64,000 bases of DNA from Gordonia hongkongensis (GTDB lineage Bacteria > Actinomycetota > Actinomycetes > Mycobacteriales > Mycobacteriaceae). The notes below the pieces were generated by a model. That model saw nothing but the letters and a program-made list of their open reading frames with translations, did not search any database and had not been told where the DNA came from. This document shows positions 10,104-19,375 of this stretch, piece by piece. Position 1 is the stretch's first letter. Each line of letters starts with the position of its first letter. The stretch is taken from the NCBI RefSeq assembly GCF_023078355.1, contig NZ_CP095552.1, forward strand, positions 3,348,001 to 3,412,000, in the 5' to 3' direction. Made by a program: the position numbers and the translations under genes.

Positions 10104-10506
10104 CGTCCGCGACGCTGATGAGACACGCCTCGCTCGGGGCCGTCCACCGTGTGCCAATTTCACGCCTTCCTGCTCGCTCACCGGCGCCCTCGCGCCGAGG
10201 TGAGTGCATGCCACATGACCTGCACGGGGCAAGGTCTTGCCGTGGACACACAGCAATTCTTGCACCTAGTACTACGCAGCGTAGACCAACCCGCGGAAGC
10301 TGTCGGAATCGGGGCGCGATCGGCGTCGTGTCCCCCTCCCTCGGTCCCGCACCGGCGCCCACGGGTCGCGCGCGACAGTCGCGTTCGCTCGCACGGCCCA
10401 CCGCGCCACATAGAAACTCCGCCCGCCGCTTCAGGCATACTCGGACGCGATCCGGCCCGGCGTCGGAATCGTGCGTGGACTGGCAACTGAACGGAGAGAA
10501 CGAGAC
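10104..10506. other. 403-bp divergent intergenic region between ctaC and asnB
   Basis: No gene is supported here; open frames in it are short and overlap in both directions. It must hold the promoters of ctaC (leftward) and asnB (rightward). The sequence shows one clear dyad at 10272-10284, listed separately, and AGGCATACT near 10432 as a possible asnB -10. A GGAGAG sequence just before the GTG at 10507 serves as ribosome binding site for asnB. Confidence 0.6.
10272..10284. promoter_or_regulatory. CTACG-CAG-CGTAG dyad, possible operator upstream of ctaC
   Basis: A perfect 5-bp inverted repeat with 3-bp spacer, extended imperfectly on both sides (AGTACTACGCAGCGTAGACC). It lies about 170 bp upstream of the ctaC start. 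The ACTAC...GTAG arrangement recalls BlaI/MecI-family operators, which in mycobacteria control respiratory and ATP synthase genes among others; that link is speculative. A hairpin role is also possible but the stem is short. Confidence 0.35.
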
Positions 10507-12432
10507 GTGTGTGGTCTGCTCGGCCTGCTGACATCCGACGGAACGGCCGCCGATGTCGTCGAACCGGTGGCGGTGGCCTCGCACTGCATGCGGCATCGCG
10601 GACCCGACGAGCCCGGTACATGGCACGACGACGACATCGTGTTCGGGTTCAATCGCCTCTCGATCATCGACATCGAGCATTCGCATCAGCCGCTGCGCTG
10701 GGGCCCGCCCGAGAATCCCGACCGTTACGCGCTGGTGTTCAACGGCGAGATCTACAACTACCTCGAGATCCGCGCCGAGCTGGCGAAGGACGAGGGGGTG
10801 CTGTTCCGGACCGAGGGTGACAGCGAGGCGATCGTCGCAGCGTTCCACCACTGGGGCCCCGACGCGGTCAAACGGCTTCGCGGCATGTTCGCCTTCGCGA
10901 TCTGGGACACCGAGAACCGCTCGCTCTTCCTCGCCCGCGACCCGTTCGGCATCAAGCCGCTGTTCGTGGCGTCGGGCCCCGGCGGGCTGATCTTCGGCAG
11001 CGAGAAGAAGAGCCTGCTCGAGCTGATCGAACGCGTCGGGCTGTCGACCGAGCTCGATCCCCGCGCGATCGAGCACTACACCGTGCTGCAGTACGTCCCG
11101 GAGCCCGAGACGATCCACGCGTCGATCCGGCGGCTCGAGTCGGGCTGCCACGCGACCGCCACGCCGGGCAGTCCCCTGTCGATCCGGCGGTACTTCACCC
11201 CGCAGTTCGGTGTTCGCCCGGTCACCGAGGCCACCCGGCAGAAGCGGTACGACGAGATCGCCGACGTCCTCGCCGATTCGGTCGCCAAGCACATGCGCGC
11301 CGACGTCACGGTCGGGTCGTTCCTGTCCGGCGGCATCGATTCGACGGCCATCGCGGCGCTCGCGATCCGGCACAACCCCGACCTCATCACCTTCACCACC
11401 GGCTTCGAGCGCGAGGGCTACTCGGAGGTCGACGTCGCCGCCGAGTCCGCGGAGGCGATCGGCGCTCGGCATGTCGTGAAGGTCGTCGGGCCGTCGGAGT
11501 TCATCGAGTCGATCCCGTCGATCGTCTGGTACCTCGACGATCCGGTCGCCGACCCGGCACTCGTCCCGCTGTACTTCGTGGCCGCCGAGGCGCGCAAGCG
11601 CGTCAAGGTGGTCCTGTCCGGCGAGGGCGCCGACGAGTTGTTCGGCGGCTACACGATCTACAAGGAACCGCTGTCCCTCGCCGCGTTCGACCGGCTGCCC
11701 CGTGCGCTGCGTCGTGCGGCGGGCAAGGTGTCCGAGCGGATTCCGGAGGGGACCCGCGGCAAGAGCCTGCTGCACCGCGGGTCGCTCACGCTTGAGGAGC
11801 GCTATTACGGCAACGCCCGCAGCTTCGACGACGCGCGGCTCCGCGCGGTGCTGCGCGACTACCGTCCCGAATGGACCCACACCGACGTGACCACCCCGAT
11901 CTACGCGATGAGCCAGGGCTGGGACCCGGTGGCCCGGATGCAGCATCTCGACCTCTTCACGTGGCTACGCGGCGACATCCTGGTCAAGGCCGACAAGATC
12001 ACCATGGCCAATTCGCTCGAGCTGCGGGTGCCGTTCCTCGACCCGGAGGTCTTCGCGATCGCCGAAGGTCTCCCCCACGACGAGAAGATCGCGCACGGCA
12101 CAACAAAATACGCGTTGCGCAAGGCGCTGGAGCAGATCGTCCCGGCGCACGTTCTGCATCGCAAGAAGCTCGGCTTCCCGGTCCCCATCCGCCACTGGCT
12201 GGCCGGCACCGAGATGTTCGACTGGGCGCACGACACGATCATGCATTCGCAGACCGATCACATCTTCGCCAAGGACGCGGTTGTCGCGATGCTCAACGAG
12301 CACCGAGAAGGCGTGGTGGACAACAGCCGTCGACTCTGGACGGTCCTGATGTTCATGGTCTGGCACGGCATCTTCGTCGAGGGCACGATCGTTCCGGAGA
12401 TCATCGACCACACCTATCCCGTGCGGGTCTGA
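10507..12432 (+). CDS. asnB: Asparagine synthase (glutamine-hydrolysing)
   Basis: AsnB makes asparagine from aspartate, ATP and glutamine. The GTG at 10507 puts the nucleophilic cysteine at position 2 (M-CGLLGLLTS), as required for the class II glutaminase domain after Met removal; a frame extension of 12 codons upstream is therefore not used. HRGPDEPG and NGEIYNY are further glutaminase motifs. The synthetase domain has the PP-loop SGGIDS at 274-279. The 641-residue length matches the family. In mycobacteria the equivalent gene Rv2201 also takes part in cell-wall amidation or drug tolerance phenotypes, but plain asparagine synthesis is the safe reading. A hairpin at 12444-12476 follows. Confidence 0.95.
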   Translation: MCGLLGLLTSDGTAADVVEPVAVASHCMRHRGPDEPGTWHDDDIVFGFNRLSIIDIEHSHQPLRWGPPENPDRYALVFNGEIYNYLEIRAELAKDEGVLFRTEGDSEAIVAAFHHWGPDAVKRLRGMFAFAIWDTENRSLFLARDPFGIKPLFVASGPGGLIFGSEKKSLLELIERVGLSTELDPRAIEHYTVLQYVPEPETIHASIRRLESGCHATATPGSPLSIRRYFTPQFGVRPVTEATRQKRYDEIADVLADSVAKHMRADVTVGSFLSGGIDSTAIAALAIRHNPDLITFTTGFEREGYSEVDVAAESAEAIGARHVVKVVGPSEFIESIPSIVWYLDDPVADPALVPLYFVAAEARKRVKVVLSGEGADELFGGYTIYKEPLSLAAFDRLPRALRRAAGKVSERIPEGTRGKSLLHRGSLTLEERYYGNARSFDDARLRAVLRDYRPEWTHTDVTTPIYAMSQGWDPVARMQHLDLFTWLRGDILVKADKITMANSLELRVPFLDPEVFAIAEGLPHDEKIAHGTTKYALRKALEQIVPAHVLHRKKLGFPVPIRHWLAGTEMFDWAHDTIMHSQTDHIFAKDAVVAMLNEHREGVVDNSRRLWTVLMFMVWHGIFVEGTIVPEIIDHTYPVRV

Positions 12433-12443
12433 TTCCCCGACAA

Positions 12444-12476
12444 CCGAAGCCGCCCACGAATCCGGGGCGGCTTCGG
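12444..12476. terminator. Bidirectional terminator between asnB and the Gdx exporter gene
   Basis: A perfect 12-bp stem, CCGAAGCCGCCC at 12444-12455 with its complement at 12465-12476, closes a 9-nt loop. It starts 12 bp after the asnB stop and lies 11 bp beyond the end of the leftward exporter gene, so it serves both. Confidence 0.8.
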
Positions 12477-12487
12477 TGGCGACGGGA

Positions 12488-12802
12488 TCAGTGCGCGAGC
12501 TTGAGACCGATGACCCCGCCGACGATCATCACCAGGAACAGCGCCTTGAGCAGCGAAACCGGTTCCTCACCGGTGGCCATCGCATAGACGACGGTCAGCA
12601 CCGCGCCGATACCGACCCACACCGCATAGGCGGTCCCGACCGGCAGATCGCGCATCGCATACGCCAGTCCGACCATGCTGGCGACCAGCGCGACCCCGAA
12701 CACGGCCGTCGGACCCAGCTTGCTGAAACCCTCCGACTTGCCCAGCGCGGTTGCCCACACGGCTTCCAGGACACCGGACACGATCAGAACGATCCACGAC
12801 AT
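12488..12802 (-). CDS. sugE: SMR-family guanidinium exporter (Gdx/SugE type)
   Basis: A 104-residue, four-helix small multidrug resistance protein. The start MSWIVLIVSGVLEAVWATAL aligns with E. coli SugE/Gdx (MSWIILVIAGLLEVVWAVGL) almost residue for residue, including the essential membrane glutamate E13; LPVGTAYAVWVGIGAV in helix 3 is the SMR signature and the end GGVIGLKLAH matches too. Members with this signature export guanidinium in exchange for protons, as an antiparallel dimer. The start at 12802 is fixed by homology and by GGAGGGAG seven bases upstream. A guanidine-III riboswitch lies directly before the ribosome binding site, which strongly supports the guanidinium role. Confidence 0.93.
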   Translation of the reverse strand: MSWIVLIVSGVLEAVWATALGKSEGFSKLGPTAVFGVALVASMVGLAYAMRDLPVGTAYAVWVGIGAVLTVVYAMATGEEPVSLLKALFLVMIVGGVIGLKLAH

Positions 12803-12816
12803 GACGCTCCCTCCGG

Positions 12817-12857
12817 GCCGTCTTGTCGCACACCGGGTACAGCACCCCTCGTCCGGG
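12817..12857 (-). promoter_or_regulatory. Guanidine-III riboswitch (ykkC-III) controlling the Gdx exporter
   Basis: Read on the minus strand, the segment starts CCGGACGAGG, continues with GTACCCGG and ends CGACAAGACGGC. These blocks, in this order and spacing, are the conserved core of the guanidine-III (formerly ykkC-III) aptamer as I know it. CCGG pairs with the CCGG of GTACCCGG, and GCTGT can pair with ACGGC, giving the expected pseudoknot. The aptamer ends 3 bp before the GGAGGGAG ribosome binding site, so guanidine binding probably controls access to it. Family consensus is recalled, not searched. Confidence 0.85.
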
Positions 12858-12943
12858 AGTCCTCGATCGGGACTCCGTTCCAACGTCTCACGCCGGGGCG
12901 GGGGTGGCAACGTCAGACGCGTCACCACCCCGGAGAACCGGAC

Positions 12944-13978
<1,035 letters not shown>

Positions 13979-14038
13979 TCACCCGGACAGGTGATGACGC
14001 AGACAGGTGTCCACGCTACTCACTCATCGGCAAACGAC

Positions 14039-14070
14039 ACCGGCCGCACCCCAAGTGGGATGCGGCCGGT
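14039..14070 (-). terminator. Probable terminator downstream of the IscA/ErpA-like gene
   Basis: ACCGGCCGCA at 14039-14048 is the exact complement of 14061-14070, extended inwards by CCC/GGG with one mismatch, with a short AAGT-centred loop. It lies 27 bp past the stop of the leftward Fe-S carrier gene and before adoK, and is followed on that strand by GTGTCGTTTG. It would separate the two leftward units. Confidence 0.65.
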
Positions 14071-14097
14071 ACCGGAAAATTGCTGACGTGTACGGCG

Positions 14098-14457
14098 TCA
14101 GTTGAACGAATCGCCGCAGGCGCAACTGCCGGTGGCATTCGGGTTGTCGATGGTGAAGCCCTGCTTCTCGATGGTGTCGACGAAGTCGATGGTGGCACCC
14201 TGCACGTAGGGGGCGCTCATGCGGTCGACGGCGAGGGTGACGCCACCGAAATCGGTGGTGATGTCGCCGTCGAGAGTGCGGTCGTCGAAGAAGAGCTGGT
14301 ATCGCAGACCCGCGCAACCACCCGGCTGTACGGCGATACGCAGCGCGAGGTCGTCGCGGCCCTCCTGGTCGAGCAGCGCCTTGGCCTTCGACGCGGCTGC
14401 GTCGCTGAGGATGACGCCGGTGCTCGTGGCTGTGCCCGTTTCGTTCTGCACGGTCAT
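14098..14457 (-). CDS. erpA: HesB/IscA/ErpA-family iron-sulfur cluster carrier
   Basis: A 119-residue A-type carrier that delivers Fe-S clusters to target enzymes. The three conserved cysteines are in GGCAGLRYQLFFDD and in the C-terminal CACGDSF (CxC). The start MTVQNETGTATSTG at 14457 is chosen because the family begins about here; an in-frame extension of 67 codons upstream is Arg/Pro-rich and unlike the family. The M. tuberculosis equivalent is Rv2204c. Candidates in this window that need Fe-S clusters include LipA and QcrA, but its clients are unknown. Symbol by family resemblance; iscA would fit as well. Confidence 0.85.
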   Translation of the reverse strand: MTVQNETGTATSTGVILSDAAASKAKALLDQEGRDDLALRIAVQPGGCAGLRYQLFFDDRTLDGDITTDFGGVTLAVDRMSAPYVQGATIDFVDTIEKQGFTIDNPNATGSCACGDSFN

Positions 14458-14673
14458 GGATGCTCCTGTAAGTGGTGTGGTCCCGGTGCATCGTGGCCCG
14501 ATGCCGTGGTTGGGGTGTGCCCTCACGGTCGTTCGGGGTTCACCCGCTCGCCGGGAGGTCGACCGGTGTGCCCGTGCGTACAACCGTACTCCTCCCCGTG
14601 GTATTCCCGTCCAGTCGGACGGGCGTTTCCGGGAGGTCGGCACCCGATTCGGCGGCACGGCGCGACGCCGAGG

Positions 14674-15756
14674 TCAGCCCGGACGGTCCGCCGCCCGGAA
14701 GTCGGATGCGACCGACGTCGCGAGCGCGACGAGCTGGTTCTCCGCATCGTTCATCGCGACCTCGACCGATCCGGCGATGTCGACGATCGCGTACGCGGCC
14801 GCGACACCGGCCGCTCGGATCTCGTCGAGGCCAAGTGCGACCTGCCCCGCGAGGACGATCGTCGGCGCACCCGCGCCCCGGGCGCCGATCGTCGAGGCCG
14901 CCTCGTGAAGTGCGGCGACCACCTTGCCCCGGAGCGTCTGGGCGTCGAACTTCCCCTCTCCGGTGACGACGACATCGGCCGCGGCCACCTCGGCCGCCAG
15001 CCCGGTCGCCTCCGCGACGACGGTGGCACCGGACACCCGGGTACCGCCGAGCGCGAGCAGCGCCGCACCCAGCCCGCCCGCGGCGCCGGCGCCGGGCTCA
15101 TCGGCGACATCCCGGTCGGCGAGCGCACTCAACACCTGTGCCCAGTGGGCGAGGCGCGTCTCGAGCAGTTCGACCGTCTCCGGGTCGGCGCCCTTCTGCG
15201 GACCGAAGACGGCGGCGGCTCCCGACGGCCCGAGCAGCGGGTTCTCCACATCGGACGCCACCACCAGATCCACACCCCGGAGTCGCTCCCGGGCGCGGTC
15301 GCCGCCGCCGAGGGCTGCCACGAGGCCGGCGCCGCCATCGGTGGTCGCACTGCCGCCGAGCCCGATCACGATCCGCTCGGCCCCGCGCGCCAGCGCCGCC
15401 GCGACGAGCTCGCCGACTCCGCGGGTATCGGCTGCCGTCGCCGTCCGCGGCGTCGGCGTCCCGCCCAGCTGGTGCAGACCGCACGCCTGGGCGCACTCGA
15501 TGTATGCGGTCGACGCGTCGTCGAGAAGCCATCGCGCGATGACCCCCGCCCCGAGCGGACCGGACACCGGTTCGGCGATCACGGTCCCGAACCGCGAGGC
15601 GAGCACGTCGACGAAGCCGGGTCCGCCATCCGACTGCGGAGCCACGACGAGCTCGTCCCCATGCCGTGCCGCACGCCACCCCCGGGCGATCGCCCGCGCG
15701 GCGACCACTGCGGACATGGTGTCACCGAACGAATCCGGCGCGATCAGGATCCGCAC
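14674..15756 (-). CDS. Glycerate kinase (GlxK/GckA class II type)
   Basis: A 360-residue protein with the family start RILIAPDSFGDTMSAVVAARAIARG and the conserved VAPQSDGGPGFVD motif, then the central ERIVIGLGGSATTDGGAG and VVTGEGKFDAQTLRGK motifs. Enzymes of this family phosphorylate glycerate to 2- or 3-phosphoglycerate, using ATP, in glyoxylate or serine degradation. The canonical family motif has Lys in APDSFKGS; here it is Phe-Gly-Asp, so the substrate could differ. Start is GTG at 15756. M. tuberculosis Rv2205c holds the same place. It is divergent from the next gene, with a 226-bp promoter region. Confidence 0.88.
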   Translation of the reverse strand: MRILIAPDSFGDTMSAVVAARAIARGWRAARHGDELVVAPQSDGGPGFVDVLASRFGTVIAEPVSGPLGAGVIARWLLDDASTAYIECAQACGLHQLGGTPTPRTATAADTRGVGELVAAALARGAERIVIGLGGSATTDGGAGLVAALGGGDRARERLRGVDLVVASDVENPLLGPSGAAAVFGPQKGADPETVELLETRLAHWAQVLSALADRDVADEPGAGAAGGLGAALLALGGTRVSGATVVAEATGLAAEVAAADVVVTGEGKFDAQTLRGKVVAALHEAASTIGARGAGAPTIVLAGQVALGLDEIRAAGVAAAYAIVDIAGSVEVAMNDAENQLVALATSVASDFRAADRPG

Positions 15757-15969
15757 CGGGATCCCGCCGTCGGCCCCGTGGGTGCTCCACCGCGCTTCGC
15801 GCCGTTCCCGGTCATGAGCACGGAGTGTAAGTGGCCGAACCCGACCCGGCAGCGCGACATCGACGCTGGACGGATCCGCGATACACCGCGCGAAGCCGCG
15901 GATCCCGAGTCCGCCGGGGTGACCACCCGAAAGCGACGACCACGCGTTTGTCTCGCAACATCGATCACC

Positions 15970-15982
15970 TAGGCTCTACAGC
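15970..15982 (+). promoter_or_regulatory. -10 element TAGGCT for a leaderless start of the DUF3043 gene
   Basis: TAGGCT at 15970-15975 is followed by exactly seven bases and then the GTG at 15983. No Shine-Dalgarno sequence is present, so transcription probably begins at the start codon. Confidence 0.6.
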
Positions 15983-16672
15983 GTGAAGCTGCCATGGAAG
16001 AAGGACGACACCCAGGCGGATTCCGGCGACAGCTCGGTCTCCACCTACACCGCCGGCGACGAGTCCGGCACCGACGTCGCGCCCTCCACCAGGGGCAGCA
16101 AGTACACCCCGGGCAAGGGTCGTCCGACGCCGTCCCGCCGACAGGCCGAGAACAAGCGACGCGGTCCCGTCGCACCGCCCCCGACGAACCGCGCCGAGGC
16201 GCGCGCCCGCAAGAAGGAACTGAAGTCCACGCTCTCCAAAGAGGAGAAGCGCGCACTCTCCGCCGAGCGCCGCGAGAAGCGGCTCCAGCAGCGCGAACGG
16301 ATGATGGCCGGCGACGAGGCCTACCTGATGCCGCGCGACAAGGGCGCCTCGCGGCGCTACACCCGCGACATCGTCGACGCCCGACGCAACTTCGCCGGGC
16401 TGTTCATGCCGTTCGCGATCCTGCTGATCGTGTTGATGTTCCTGGTCCCGCAGGCAGCGGCGCTGACCAACCTGATCCTGGTCGCCTTCGTCGTGCTGAT
16501 GGCGGCCGACGGTGTGATCCTGGGCCGCATGGTCAACCGGCGGGTCGCCGAACGTTTCCCCGAGTCCAGCGACGGCGGTTTCAAGCTGGGCTGGTACGCG
16601 TTCACGCGCGCGATGCAGCTGCGCAAGATGCGCGCCCCCAAGCCGATGGTCTCGCCGGGCGACGAAGTCTGA
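15983..16672 (+). CDS. DUF3043 domain-containing membrane protein
   Basis: A 229-residue protein of unknown function, equivalent to M. tuberculosis Rv2206. The first ~115 residues are hydrophilic and highly charged, with a Lys/Arg/Glu-rich likely coiled stretch (ARARKKELKSTLSKEEKRAL). Two closely spaced hydrophobic segments follow at about 140-160 and 163-180 (LFMPFAILLIVLMFLVPQAA and LILVAFVVLMAADGVIL), then a basic tail. It is therefore a membrane protein with a large cytoplasmic N-terminal region. Start GTG is supported by the -10 box seven bases before it. The next gene starts 3 bp after its stop, so it is in an operon with the cobalamin genes. Confidence 0.85.
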   Translation: MKLPWKKDDTQADSGDSSVSTYTAGDESGTDVAPSTRGSKYTPGKGRPTPSRRQAENKRRGPVAPPPTNRAEARARKKELKSTLSKEEKRALSAERREKRLQQRERMMAGDEAYLMPRDKGASRRYTRDIVDARRNFAGLFMPFAILLIVLMFLVPQAAALTNLILVAFVVLMAADGVILGRMVNRRVAERFPESSDGGFKLGWYAFTRAMQLRKMRAPKPMVSPGDEV

Positions 16673-16675
16673 TCG

Positions 16676-18544
16676 ATGACCGATCGCGCAGTGCGCACCC
16701 TCGTCCTCGGCGGCGTGCGCTCGGGTAAGTCCGCGCACGGAGAGTCGTTGCTCGACGGCCACCGTCAGATCCGCTACCTGGCCACGGGCCCGCTGACGTC
16801 CTCCGACGGGGAGTGGATGGATCGTGTCCGGCTCCATCGCGAACGCCGCGACGACCGGTACACGACGATCGAGACGACCGATCTCGGCCAGGCCCTGCGC
16901 GCCGCGCCCGACATCCCGGCCCTCGTCGACGACCTGGGCAACTGGCTCACCGCGCAGATCGACGCCGTCCACGGATGGACCTCGGGTTCGGAGATCGACC
17001 TGGACGGCCGGATCGACGACCTCTGCGATGCCCTGCGTGCGATGTCGGCCGACGTGGTGATCATCAGCCCGGAAGCCGGCCTCTCGCTCGTACCGCCCAC
17101 CCCCGCCGGGCGGGTGTTCCAGGACCTGCTCGGGACCCTCAACGTCCGGGTCGCCGAGGTGTGCGAGCGTGTCGATCTCGTCGTCGCCGGCCGGGTCCTG
17201 CACCTCCCCGCCGGAGCTCCCGCCGACGAGTCCGGAATCCCGCATGCAACAGCCGGCGCGGACCCGGCCGGCAACGCGGACCCGGCGTCGGACGCCCCGG
17301 TTTCGGCCACCCCGGCATCGGACACCCCGACGACGACTCCGTCCGCCTCCGACGACCCGACCGCGACGCCGCCGAGCACAGCAGCGGCGGCCGCGGTGGC
17401 AACCACTTTCGGCGCAGCACCCGAACCTGTTGCGGGCGTGGGTGTCTCGGAACGGCCCCGGCCCGACCCCACGGACGCCGAGGTGTTCGCACCGATCGCG
17501 CCGCCGGACGAGGCGGTCGCGCAGGATGCGCGGAAACGGCAGGCGGTACTCACCAAGCCGCCGGGGTCGCTGGGCCGCGTCGAGGAGATCGGCGTCTGGA
17601 TCGCCGCATGCCAGGGGCAGTGTCCGCCCGCGCCACTCATCTCCCCCACCGTCGTCGTCTTCGCCGGCGATCACGGTGTCGCACGCGGCGGCGTGTCGGC
17701 GTTCCCACCCGAGGTGACCGCGCAGATGGTCGCCAACATCGCCGCGGGGGGTGCCGCAGTGAACGTGATGGCGGGCCGTGTCGGCGCCGCGGTGAAGGTC
17801 GTCGACATGTCCGTCGACGCCGACACCCCGCCGGAACTGTCGCGGTACAAGGTCCGTCGCAGCAGCGAAGACCTCCGCACCACCGACACCATCAGCCTCG
17901 CCGAGGCACGTGAGGCGCTGGCCGCCGGACGCGCCATCGCCGACGACCTCGTCGACTCGGGCACCGACCTGCTCATCGCCGGCGAGATGGGCATCGGCAA
18001 CACCACCCCGGCGACCGTCCTCATCGGCGCGCTGACCCGGCGCGAGCCGGTCGAGATCGTCGGCCGCGGCACCGGCGTCGACGACGCCGGATGGATGCGG
18101 AAGACGGCCGCGATCCGAGACGGAATGCGTCGCGCGCGCAAGGTCATCCACGACCCCCTCGCGCTGCTCGCCGCGGTCGGCGGCGCCGATCTCGCCGCCA
18201 CCGTCGGCTTCCTCGCCCAAGCGGCGCTGCGTCGGACGCCGGTCATTCTCGACGGCGTGGTGATCACTGCCGCGGCGATGGTCGCCAACGAACTCGCACC
18301 GGGGGCGATACGCTGGTGGATCGCCGGACACCGATCGGTCGAACCCGCCCACCAGATCGCGCTCGACCACCTCGATCTCGTTCCGGTACTCGACCTCTCG
18401 ATGCGCCTGGGCGAAGGCAGCGGTGCCGTCCTGGCACTGCCGATCGTGCAGTCGGCAGCAGACCTGCTCGGCTCGATGGCCACCTTCGACGAGGCGGGGG
18501 TGTCCGACCGGGAGGCTGAGCACGCCACCGTCGAGACGACCTGA
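16676..18544 (+). CDS. cobUT: Fused CobU-CobT: adenosylcobinamide kinase/guanylyltransferase + nicotinate-nucleotide:DMB phosphoribosyltransferase
   Basis: Residues 1 to ~185 are CobU: P-loop GGVRSGKS at 12-19, then FYLATGP-like RYLATGP and the guanylyltransferase region with [13 protein letters not shown] linker of about 85 residues rich in Ala, Pro, Thr and Asp follows. From ~275 to 622 the protein is a full-length Cob[34 protein letters not shown] (near 437) and the C-terminal MRLGEGSGA (near 576) that carries the catalytic glutamate. CobU activates adenosylcobinamide with GTP; CobT makes alpha-ribazole phosphate; CobS, encoded next, joins both products. M. tuberculosis keeps cobT here as a separate gene (Rv2207). 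The fusion has no frame break. Confidence 0.93.
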   Translation: MTDRAVRTLVLGGVRSGKSAHGESLLDGHRQIRYLATGPLTSSDGEWMDRVRLHRERRDDRYTTIETTDLGQALRAAPDIPALVDDLGNWLTAQIDAVHGWTSGSEIDLDGRIDDLCDALRAMSADVVIISPEAGLSLVPPTPAGRVFQDLLGTLNVRVAEVCERVDLVVAGRVLHLPAGAPADESGIPHATAGADPAGNADPASDAPVSATPASDTPTTTPSASDDPTATPPSTAAAAAVATTFGAAPEPVAGVGVSERPRPDPTDAEVFAPIAPPDEAVAQDARKRQAVLTKPPGSLGRVEEIGVWIAACQGQCPPAPLISPTVVVFAGDHGVARGGVSAFPPEVTAQMVANIAAGGAAVNVMAGRVGAAVKVVDMSVDADTPPELSRYKVRRSSEDLRTTDTISLAEAREALAAGRAIADDLVDSGTDLLIAGEMGIGNTTPATVLIGALTRREPVEIVGRGTGVDDAGWMRKTAAIRDGMRRARKVIHDPLALLAAVGGADLAATVGFLAQAALRRTPVILDGVVITAAAMVANELAPGAIRWWIAGHRSVEPAHQIALDHLDLVPVLDLSMRLGEGSGAVLALPIVQSAADLLGSMATFDEAGVSDREAEHATVETT

Positions 18545-18561
18545 CGCCGAACCGATCCGAG

Positions 18562-19359
18562 ATGATCTCGCCGATCCGGGCGCTGCGAACCGCGTTCAGC
18601 TGGCTCACGGTGGTACCCGTCGGTGGTCACGCAGGCGCTTCCGCACCCGACCGGGAGCTGGGAGCGGCGGTCATGGCGTCGGTCCCGGTGATCGGCGCTG
18701 CCCTGGGCGCGGCGTCGGCAGGACTGGCTTTCGGGCTCGCGCAGACCGACCTCCCGGCGGTCACGGCGGGCGTGCTGATCGTCGTGCTGCTCGGCGTCGT
18801 CACCCGGGGCATGCACCTCGACGGGCTCGCCGACACCGCGGACGGACTCGGGTGCTACGGGCCGCCCGATCGTGTCACCGAGGTCATGCGCAGCGGCACC
18901 GTCGGACCGTTCGGCGTCGCGACGCTTGTCCTCACACTCGCCGTGCAGTCGACCGGGTTCGCCGCGCTCGCCGACGGGTCTCGTTGGTACGACCTCGCTT
19001 TCGCGATCGCCCTCGGGCGGTTCGGCGCAGTCGTCGGCACCCGGCGGTCCCTGGAACCGGCCCACCACAACGGTTTCGGCGCCCTGGTCGCGGGGACCCA
19101 GCGCACCTCGGTCGCCGCGTGGTTCGTGGTGGCCCTGCTCGCAACCGTGCCGCTCGGACTGTCCGCCAACGGATTCGACGGCGGCCACGTCGAGGTGGCC
19201 GCCGTCGTCCAGGGGTGTGCGATCGTGCTGGCCGTGACCGCCTTCGCGTGGTGGTTCACGAGGCACTGCGCTCGCCGGATGGGTGGGATGACCGGCGACG
19301 TGCTGGGCGCGACCATCGAACTCGGGGTCGCGATCGGTGTCGTCGGCCTCCTGCTCTGA
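18562..19359 (+). CDS. cobS: Adenosylcobinamide-GDP ribazoletransferase (cobalamin synthase)
   Basis: CobS is the membrane enzyme that couples adenosylcobinamide-GDP with alpha-ribazole (phosphate) to give adenosylcobalamin (phosphate). The 265-residue protein has about six hydrophobic segments and the family's metal-binding motif in TRGMHLDGLADTADGLGCYG (about residues 74-93), plus GPFGVATLVL. The start MISPIRALRTAFSWLTVVPV fits the family N-terminus. It lies 17 bp after cobUT, whose two products are its substrates, so the operon encodes the nucleotide-loop assembly steps together. It converges on ilvE, with only 16 bp between the two stops. Confidence 0.95.
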   Translation: MISPIRALRTAFSWLTVVPVGGHAGASAPDRELGAAVMASVPVIGAALGAASAGLAFGLAQTDLPAVTAGVLIVVLLGVVTRGMHLDGLADTADGLGCYGPPDRVTEVMRSGTVGPFGVATLVLTLAVQSTGFAALADGSRWYDLAFAIALGRFGAVVGTRRSLEPAHHNGFGALVAGTQRTSVAAWFVVALLATVPLGLSANGFDGGHVEVAAVVQGCAIVLAVTAFAWWFTRHCARRMGGMTGDVLGATIELGVAIGVVGLLL

Positions 19360-19375
19360 GGCGTCGTGGCGCCGC

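Noticed and set aside
10033..11946. 637-codon minus-strand opening over asnB
   Set aside because: No motifs, biased composition, and it covers the well-supported asnB and intergenic region; ctaC already explains its left end.
15965..18523. 852-codon minus-strand opening over the DUF3043 and cobUT genes
   Set aside because: Composition is Arg/Gly/Asp-rich without family motifs; CobU and CobT motifs are on the plus strand.
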